Assembly: GCA_964423675.1 (NCBI GenBank)
Contig: CAYRFP010000001.1
Coordinates: 1-64,000 of the forward strand
From: RUG563 sp964423675
Lineage (GTDB): Bacteria > Bacillota > Clostridia > Christensenellales > Aristaeellaceae
DNA: 64,000 bases
Direction of reading: 5' to 3'
Below, piece by piece: positions 58,985 through 64,000 of this stretch (its first letter is position 1; the number at the start of each line of letters is the position of its first letter). Made by a program: the position numbers and the translations under genes. Below the pieces are notes generated by a model. It worked only from the letters and a program-made list of their open reading frames with translations, was not told where the DNA came from and did not search any database.

Positions 58985-61045
58985 ATGGCGAACAAAGCCG
59001 ATGTGTACAACCGAGAACTTAGCTGGATTCAGTTTAACAGCCGCGTGCTGGAAGAAGCGGCCAATCAGGATAATCCTTTGCTGGAAAGAGGAAAATTTCT
59101 ATCCATCTGCGGCTCAAATCTGGATGAATTCTTTATGGTGCGGGTAGGTTCACTGGTGCGTAGTCTGGAAGCTGGCAGCAGGAAAACGGATCCTTCCGGC
59201 ATGACGGTTCAACAGCAGCTGGACGCGATTTATCCGGCAGTGCAAGCTCAGGTGGCGCGGCAATACGAACTGCTGCAGGAAGAGTATTTGCCCGCGCTCG
59301 CTCAGGAGGGCATTCGTCTGCTTGCGCCGCGCGATTTAAACGGTGAACAGCGCAAATGGCTTTCTGCTTTTTTCGATCAGGAAGTTCTGCCGTTGCTGAC
59401 ACCCCGGGCCATTGATGACCGTCGGCCTTTCCCACTCCTGGCGGCCAAATGTCTGCATCTGGCACTGCTGTTGCCCCCTGCCGCCCATGCCAGCGCTCCC
59501 CGTATGGCCTTGATTCCCCTGCCCACGAAGCTTCCGCGCGTAACGCTTCTGCCCATGGGTCAAGGCAAGGTGCGCGGAGTGCTTTTGGAGGATGTGGTGG
59601 CGTTGTTTGCCTCGCGGTTATTTGGCGGTGCGCAGCCCATTGCCTGCATGCCCTTCCGGATTACGCGAAATACCGATTTTGTTTATAATGACAGCGATGC
59701 GGATACGCTGATCGTGGAAATGCGCAAAAACTTGAAACGGCGCAAGTGGGGCCAGGTTGTACGTCTGGAAGTATCCAGTGGCGCAGATAACCGGCTTTTG
59801 TCCCGGATAAAGGGATATCTTGATGTAAACGACCAGGCTGTGTTTATGCTAAACGGCCCGCTGAATCTGGACTTTTTTATGAAGCAGTTGTCTTCCCTTC
59901 CGGGCTTTGACACGCTTCGTTTCCCGCCTTTTTCTCCACGGCTTCCTGCCGTCTTTCAGGAAGAAGGGTCTGTTTTCTGTGCTATTCGCAAGGGCGATAT
60001 TCTGTTGAATCATCCCTATGACAGCTTTGATCCGGTGGTTCGCTTTGTTTGCGAGGCGGCAGACGATCCAAATGTGTTGGCCATTAAGCAAACGCTATAC
60101 CGCGTCAGCGGAAAAAGTCCCATTGTGGCCGCTTTGTCCCGTGCAGCACAGCAGGGCAAGCAGGTAACGGTGCTGATCGAGGTGCGCGCCCGATTTGATG
60201 AAGAAAACAATATCAATTGGTGTCTGGAACTTGAAAAAGCGGGGTGTCATGTGTTCTATGGTGTACCCAAGCTGAAAACGCATAGCAAAATCACGCTGGT
60301 TATTCGCCGGGAAGCCTTTGGCCTGCGCCGCTATGTGCATTTGGCCACCGGTAATTACAATGATGTAACCGCGAAGCTGTATACTGATTTCGGTCTGTTT
60401 ACCTGCAATGATGCTGTAGGACGGGATGCAGGGGCGTTTTTTAATCTGGTAACGGGATATGATGAAACTGCGCCGATGGAAAAGCTGGTTGCCGCGCCGC
60501 TGCATCTGCGCAAAGAATTGAAAGCACTGATTAAGCGCGAACGCCATAATGCCCAGGCTGGTCTCCCCGCCCGAATTACAGCCAAGATGAATTCTCTTGT
60601 GGATCCCCGGATCATTCGCCAGCTTTACAAGGCGGCGGATGCAGGCGTGGAAATCAATCTGATTGTTCGGGGCATTTGCTGTCTTCAGATAGGCGACCGG
60701 GAAAACCTTCATGTTCGCTCCATTGTGGGCCGTTTTCTGGAACATTCCCGAGCTTTTGTATTTGAAAATGGTGGCCAACCAGAGGTATATCTTTCCTCTG
60801 CGGATTGGATGCCACGCAATCTGGATAAACGGGTGGAGCTGATGTTCCCCGTGGAGGAGCCGGCTTTGCGCCAGCGCATAATTGCCTCTTTGCAGGCAGA
60901 ACTTGCTGATAATCGAAAGGCATGGGAAATGAAGAAAAACGGGAAATATCGTCGTGTCAAGCGGGATGAACCGGGACGAAATAGTCAGGAAGAGCGCGTT
61001 TTAGGGCCAGCCAGCCAGGAAGGAGACGATCATGGCGATCGTTAA
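58985..61045 (+). CDS. ppk1: Polyphosphate kinase 1
   Basis: A 686-residue enzyme that polymerises the terminal phosphate of ATP into polyphosphate, reversibly. The N-terminal NRELSWIQFNSRVLEEA start and SNLDEFFMVRVGSL segment are diagnostic. The first phospholipase D-like site contains the autophosphorylated His in KLKTHSKITLV, with a second site towards VYLSSADWMPRNLDKR. ATG 58985 is preferred over 58964 because AAAGGAAGG lies just upstream. The C-terminus is charged and short (EERVLGPASQEGDDHGDR). It overlaps the next gene by 14 bases. Confidence 0.96.
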   Translation: MANKADVYNRELSWIQFNSRVLEEAANQDNPLLERGKFLSICGSNLDEFFMVRVGSLVRSLEAGSRKTDPSGMTVQQQLDAIYPAVQAQVARQYELLQEEYLPALAQEGIRLLAPRDLNGEQRKWLSAFFDQEVLPLLTPRAIDDRRPFPLLAAKCLHLALLLPPAAHASAPRMALIPLPTKLPRVTLLPMGQGKVRGVLLEDVVALFASRLFGGAQPIACMPFRITRNTDFVYNDSDADTLIVEMRKNLKRRKWGQVVRLEVSSGADNRLLSRIKGYLDVNDQAVFMLNGPLNLDFFMKQLSSLPGFDTLRFPPFSPRLPAVFQEEGSVFCAIRKGDILLNHPYDSFDPVVRFVCEAADDPNVLAIKQTLYRVSGKSPIVAALSRAAQQGKQVTVLIEVRARFDEENNINWCLELEKAGCHVFYGVPKLKTHSKITLVIRREAFGLRRYVHLATGNYNDVTAKLYTDFGLFTCNDAVGRDAGAFFNLVTGYDETAPMEKLVAAPLHLRKELKALIKRERHNAQAGLPARITAKMNSLVDPRIIRQLYKAADAGVEINLIVRGICCLQIGDRENLHVRSIVGRFLEHSRAFVFENGGQPEVYLSSADWMPRNLDKRVELMFPVEEPALRQRIIASLQAELADNRKAWEMKKNGKYRRVKRDEPGRNSQEERVLGPASQEGDDHGDR

Positions 61046-62249
61046 CCGGCCATTTCGCCATCAGCGTCAGCGGGATTATACTCCCTGGATCCTAACACTG
61101 CTGATGATTGCGTTATGGGCAGGTTTGCATGCTGCTCTGCAAACCAGTTTTTTCGGCGCCAGCGGTTACAATACCTATACGCTTCAGGCACTGTTCTGGC
61201 GAGAGGGGCGTTTATATCTTTCCCGGGATTATCCGCATCTGGAATTGGCAGTTTATCAGGGAAATTACTATGTTTCCTTTCCCCCGGTTCCTTCGCTGGT
61301 GCTTCTGCCGCTGACCTTTCTTTTCGGCGAAAACACACCGGATAATCTGCTGGTAAAGGTTTATGCGCTGGGGGCTTGTCTGCTGGTGTACCGGGCATTG
61401 AAAAAAGCGGGATATGGCAAAGTAGCAGGCGGAGCGCTGGCCTTTCTTTTTTGCTTTGGCTCATCCCTGCTCCCTTTAACGTTAAGCGGCGCGGTTTGGT
61501 ATCATGCGCAGATGCTGGCGTTTTTCCTGACGATTGCAGCGCTTGTTCTGCTAACGGAGGATCGACCAACACTGGCGCTTTTCTGCTATGCCCTGTCGGT
61601 TGGGTGCCGACCGTTCAACGCTCTATATGCCTTGCCGATTTTCTTTGTATATTTCAGCATCCATGCCCGGGCCCGCGTTTCTCTTTTGCAGGCAGGGAAG
61701 CGGCTTTTGCCTGGAATTTGCCTGGGCCTTTGCGTTGCGGTTGGTTTGGCAGCTTATAATTATGTCCGGTTTGGCAATCTGCTGGAATTTGGCCATAATT
61801 ATCTTCCGGAATTCTCGACCCAGGGTGGAACGCAGTTTTCGCTAAAGCATGTCGCTGGAAATCTGGAAACCTTTCTCTGGGGCCTACCGCTGACGAAAAC
61901 CAATGGCCAATGGCAATTTGCCCGCTTTGGATACTCCATTCTATTGGCATGTCCAGCTATTACGCTTGCCCTTGTTCGCGGCTTGGTGGATTTGTTCAGC
62001 AGAAAAATGACGCTGGAAAAGGCAGTTGTTCTTTTGACGATGATTCTTCATCTTTTCCTATTACTTTTGCATCGAACCTTCGGTGGCTTTCAGCTGGGTG
62101 CGCGATATGCGGTGGATACGCTGCCCTACTGCTTTTTCTATCAGATGCTCGGCAAAAAAGAAAAGGGATGGACCATTGCACAGCTGGCATGTCTCGTTCC
62201 CACGTTTCTTTTCCTTGTAGTTGCTGTTTATTACGTGCATATTGGTTGA
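61032..62249 (+). CDS. GT-C-like polytopic membrane protein (putative glycosyltransferase)
   Basis: A 405-residue protein with about ten hydrophobic helices. The loop after helix 1 and the later segment YNYVRFGNLLEFGHNYL resemble GT-C-fold glycosyltransferases of the GT39 type, which use lipid-linked sugars. A clear acidic catalytic pair is not obvious: the first loop reads SRDYPHLELAVYQG. So function is tentative. ATG 61032 with AAGGAG upstream lies inside the end of ppk1 and suggests translational coupling. An MFS gene follows after 15 bases. Confidence 0.7.
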   Translation: MAIVNRPFRHQRQRDYTPWILTLLMIALWAGLHAALQTSFFGASGYNTYTLQALFWREGRLYLSRDYPHLELAVYQGNYYVSFPPVPSLVLLPLTFLFGENTPDNLLVKVYALGACLLVYRALKKAGYGKVAGGALAFLFCFGSSLLPLTLSGAVWYHAQMLAFFLTIAALVLLTEDRPTLALFCYALSVGCRPFNALYALPIFFVYFSIHARARVSLLQAGKRLLPGICLGLCVAVGLAAYNYVRFGNLLEFGHNYLPEFSTQGGTQFSLKHVAGNLETFLWGLPLTKTNGQWQFARFGYSILLACPAITLALVRGLVDLFSRKMTLEKAVVLLTMILHLFLLLLHRTFGGFQLGARYAVDTLPYCFFYQMLGKKEKGWTIAQLACLVPTFLFLVVAVYYVHIG

Positions 62250-62264
62250 GAAAGGAGTTACATC

Positions 62265-63497
62265 ATGACGTTTTCTTATCGCCACACCCGCATCGCCTGC
62301 TATATGGGATATATAACGCAGGCCATTATCAATAACCTGTCTCCATTACTGTTTCTGACATATCAGCAGGAGTTTTCTCTGTCGCTGTCGCAAATCAGCC
62401 TGATGATTACGGTGAACTTTTCCGTTCAGATTGCTGTTGATTTGCTGTCTACAAAATTTGTGGACAAAATCGGCTATCGTGCTTCCATGATACTGGCGCA
62501 GGTGCTGTCCGTAACTGGATTGATTGGGCTGGGTATCCTTCCGGCTCTGCTCACCCCTTATACGGCACTGATGCTGTCTACTGTTTTATGCGCGCTTGGC
62601 GGCGGGCTGTTGGAAGTGCTGGTCAGCCCTATTCTGGAAGCGCTGCCCAGCGATCGCAAGGCCAGCGAAATGAGTCTGCTCCATTCCTTCTATTGCTGGG
62701 GACATGTGGGTGTTGTTCTCCTATCCACAGCCTATTTTCTGTTGATTGGACGCAGCTATTGGCGGGCGCTTCCCCTGCTCTGGGCGCTTGTTCCGATGGC
62801 AACAGGTGTGCTGTTCGCCAAGGTTCCGCTTTGCAAGCTGACACAGGATGGTCAGTCTATGCCCGTTCGTCGTCTGGCTATTACGCCGGTTTTCTGGGTG
62901 TTTATGTTGCTTATGGTTTGCGCTGGGGCTTCAGAACAGGCGATGAGCCAATGGGCATCCCTGTTTGCGGAAAAGGGGCTGAATGTGAGCAAAACCCTGG
63001 GAGATTTGCTGGGTCCTTGTGCTTTTGCAACACTGGTGGGGTTGTCTCGCATGCTGTTTGGCCGCGCTCAGCATTTGTCAACCCACAAAGCGCTGACGAT
63101 CAGCGCTCTTGGCTGCGTAGCAAGTTATCTGCTCACGATCTTTTCTCCCTGGCCCATTCTTTCGCTGGTTGGCTGTGCACTTTGCGGGTTCTCTGTGGGT
63201 GTTATGTGGCCCGGTGTTTTCTCCACCGCATCGGCGGCTCTCCCTGCTGGCGGCACGGCGATGTTTGCTTTGCTTGCCCTGGCTGGAGATGCGGGTTGCT
63301 GTGTTGGACCCGGTTTGGTGGGCGCAATCAGCGATGGCGTAACGGCGCAGGGAAGCTCCCTGCTCTCTGTACTTTTTCCTTCCGCTGCGCTTTCCCAACT
63401 TGCTCTAAAAATGGGATTTTTGCTGGCAAATGTCTTTCCACTGCTGCTGTTGCTGGGAATGGTGCTGTTGAAAAAAACAGGTAAGAAGCTTGAATGA
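62265..63497 (+). CDS. MFS family transporter
   Basis: A 410-residue major facilitator superfamily protein with about twelve hydrophobic helices. The loop 2-3 signature region reads STKFVDKIGYRASM, and the second half starts after a Pro-Val-Arg-Arg-rich loop. The overall form recalls sugar-type MFS carriers such as FucP, but the substrate is not predictable. ATG 62265 follows AAAGGAG. It ends the unit that begins with the metallophosphoesterase; a new promoter lies downstream. Confidence 0.88.
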   Translation: MTFSYRHTRIACYMGYITQAIINNLSPLLFLTYQQEFSLSLSQISLMITVNFSVQIAVDLLSTKFVDKIGYRASMILAQVLSVTGLIGLGILPALLTPYTALMLSTVLCALGGGLLEVLVSPILEALPSDRKASEMSLLHSFYCWGHVGVVLLSTAYFLLIGRSYWRALPLLWALVPMATGVLFAKVPLCKLTQDGQSMPVRRLAITPVFWVFMLLMVCAGASEQAMSQWASLFAEKGLNVSKTLGDLLGPCAFATLVGLSRMLFGRAQHLSTHKALTISALGCVASYLLTIFSPWPILSLVGCALCGFSVGVMWPGVFSTASAALPAGGTAMFALLALAGDAGCCVGPGLVGAISDGVTAQGSSLLSVLFPSAALSQLALKMGFLLANVFPLLLLLGMVLLKKTGKKLE

Positions 63498-63569
63498 AGG
63501 CTTTGATTGATTCAACATTTTCTCCATGCTGCCCGTCATCTCGTTATCTGTAAAATCCTTATTCCGCTC

Positions 63570-63598
63570 TTGTGGTATAAGGCAGGATATGGTATAAT
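63570..63598 (+). promoter_or_regulatory. Promoter of the DUF6273-like gene
   Basis: TTGTGG, a 17-base spacer, TATAAT preceded by TGG (extended -10), 63 bases upstream of the ATG. Confidence 0.75.
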
Positions 63599-63661
63599 AA
63601 AACGAATCCGCTGCTTGCGCCTGAGCGCAAACGGCGAAATAAAAATTGAGGGATGCAAGCT

Positions 63662-64000
63662 ATGCGCAAAAAGATCTTTCCTGTTTTGCTGGTTCTGCTG
63701 ATGCTGGGCTGCGCGGCCGCGCAGGCGCAGGACTCTGCCTCGATCGCAGGCTATTCCAAGGCTTCCGGCTACGAATACGTGAATTTCGGCTCCTATCCTA
63801 CCGATGCGGATGGCACGGAGCAGCCTATTCTCTGGCGCGTGCTGCGCACTGCTAATGGTGAGGCGTATCTGCTGTCGGAGTATATTCTGTTCGCTAGCCC
63901 TGTTCATGCAGACTATGAGCATTATGACGGCTGGGAAAATAGCGATCTGTATGCGTATCTGAACAGCGAATTCAAGCAGGATGCATTTTCCGCAGCGGAT
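63662..64000 (+). CDS. Exported DUF6273-like protein (cut by window end)
   Basis: The first 113 codons of an exported protein. The signal peptide (KKIFPVLLVLLMLGC) could end at a weak lipobox (MLGC) or at AQA. The mature part YVNFGSYPTDADG, then PILWRVLRTANGEAYLLSEYIL matches the DUF6273 pattern FGSYP...I-x-W-x-V-L...LLS, a domain common in secreted Firmicute proteins of unknown role. ATG 63662 has GAGGG 9 bases upstream. The gene continues past the window. Confidence 0.8.
   Translation, partial: MRKKIFPVLLVLLMLGCAAAQAQDSASIAGYSKASGYEYVNFGSYPTDADGTEQPILWRVLRTANGEAYLLSEYILFASPVHADYEHYDGWENSDLYAYLNSEFKQDAFSAAD

Noticed and set aside
62588..63484. 298-codon frame inside the MFS gene
   Set aside because: Same strand, shifted frame; Cys/Trp-rich composition typical of a shadow.
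1..64000. CRISPR arrays, insertion sequences, prophage genes, rRNA
   Set aside because: No regularly spaced repeats, transposase or integrase motifs, phage structural genes or rRNA cores were seen. The repeated DNA within wall genes encodes SH3 and peptidoglycan-binding domains.

Overview
The window looks like chromosomal core sequence from a Gram-positive, clostridia-like Firmicute, with moderate G+C by eye. Reasons: strong AGGAGG-type ribosome binding sites with many GTG and TTG starts; sigma-70 promoters with TTGACA/TATAAT boxes 17 bp apart; a dgt-dnaG-rpoD-trmK-Nif3-zinc ribbon cluster; a vacuolar-type (V-type) ATPase operon; SpoIID-family wall enzymes; and proteins built from SH3 and peptidoglycan-binding repeats. 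An order-level guess such as Christensenellales-like would be inference only. I see no insertion sequence, prophage, CRISPR array or rRNA.

Layout. 1-12.7 kb: three Gfo/Idh/MocA oxidoreductases with two AraC regulators (a sugar or polyol catabolic set), a Na/Pi symporter with a lipase, a large secreted SH3/peptidoglycan-binding protein behind a WalR-type box, RidA, a TfoX-like protein and tRNA-Pro(GGG). 12.8-21.9 kb: upp followed by a nine-gene V-ATPase operon in the gene order of the Enterococcus hirae ntp operon, with the c-ring Na+ ligands conserved. 22-25.4 kb: a large glycoside hydrolase gene broken by two frameshifts. 25.6-29.4 kb: a zinc-ribbon protein, an XRE regulator, AzlC/AzlD, RNase P RNA, RsgA and an unassigned structured RNA region. 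29.4-35.5 kb: the replication and sigma-factor cluster. 35.7-46.2 kb: a C39-like peptidase, YebC, a SpoIID-SH3 protein, an N6-adenine methyltransferase, two overlapping DHH phosphoesterases, an exported WG-repeat/zinc-ribbon protein and alanine racemase. 46.2-52.5 kb: an oligopeptide ABC transporter that appears co-transcribed with alr. 52.7-57.7 kb: a SpoIID lipoprotein, a five-repeat peptidoglycan-binding protein, a PIN-TRAM protein and RadA. 57.9-64 kb: a run of metallophosphoesterase, polyphosphate kinase, a GT-C-like membrane protein and an MFS transporter, then a cut-off DUF6273-like protein.

The strongest theme is cell-wall biology. Three secreted proteins carry SH3 or peptidoglycan-binding repeats. 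The OppC-type permease carries an extra outside domain that resembles those SH3 repeats, and its operon ends in alanine racemase. My best candidate for an undescribed system is therefore a peptide importer adapted to the cell wall, possibly for muropeptides, working beside WalR-controlled wall remodelling. That is inference from domain content and operon structure.
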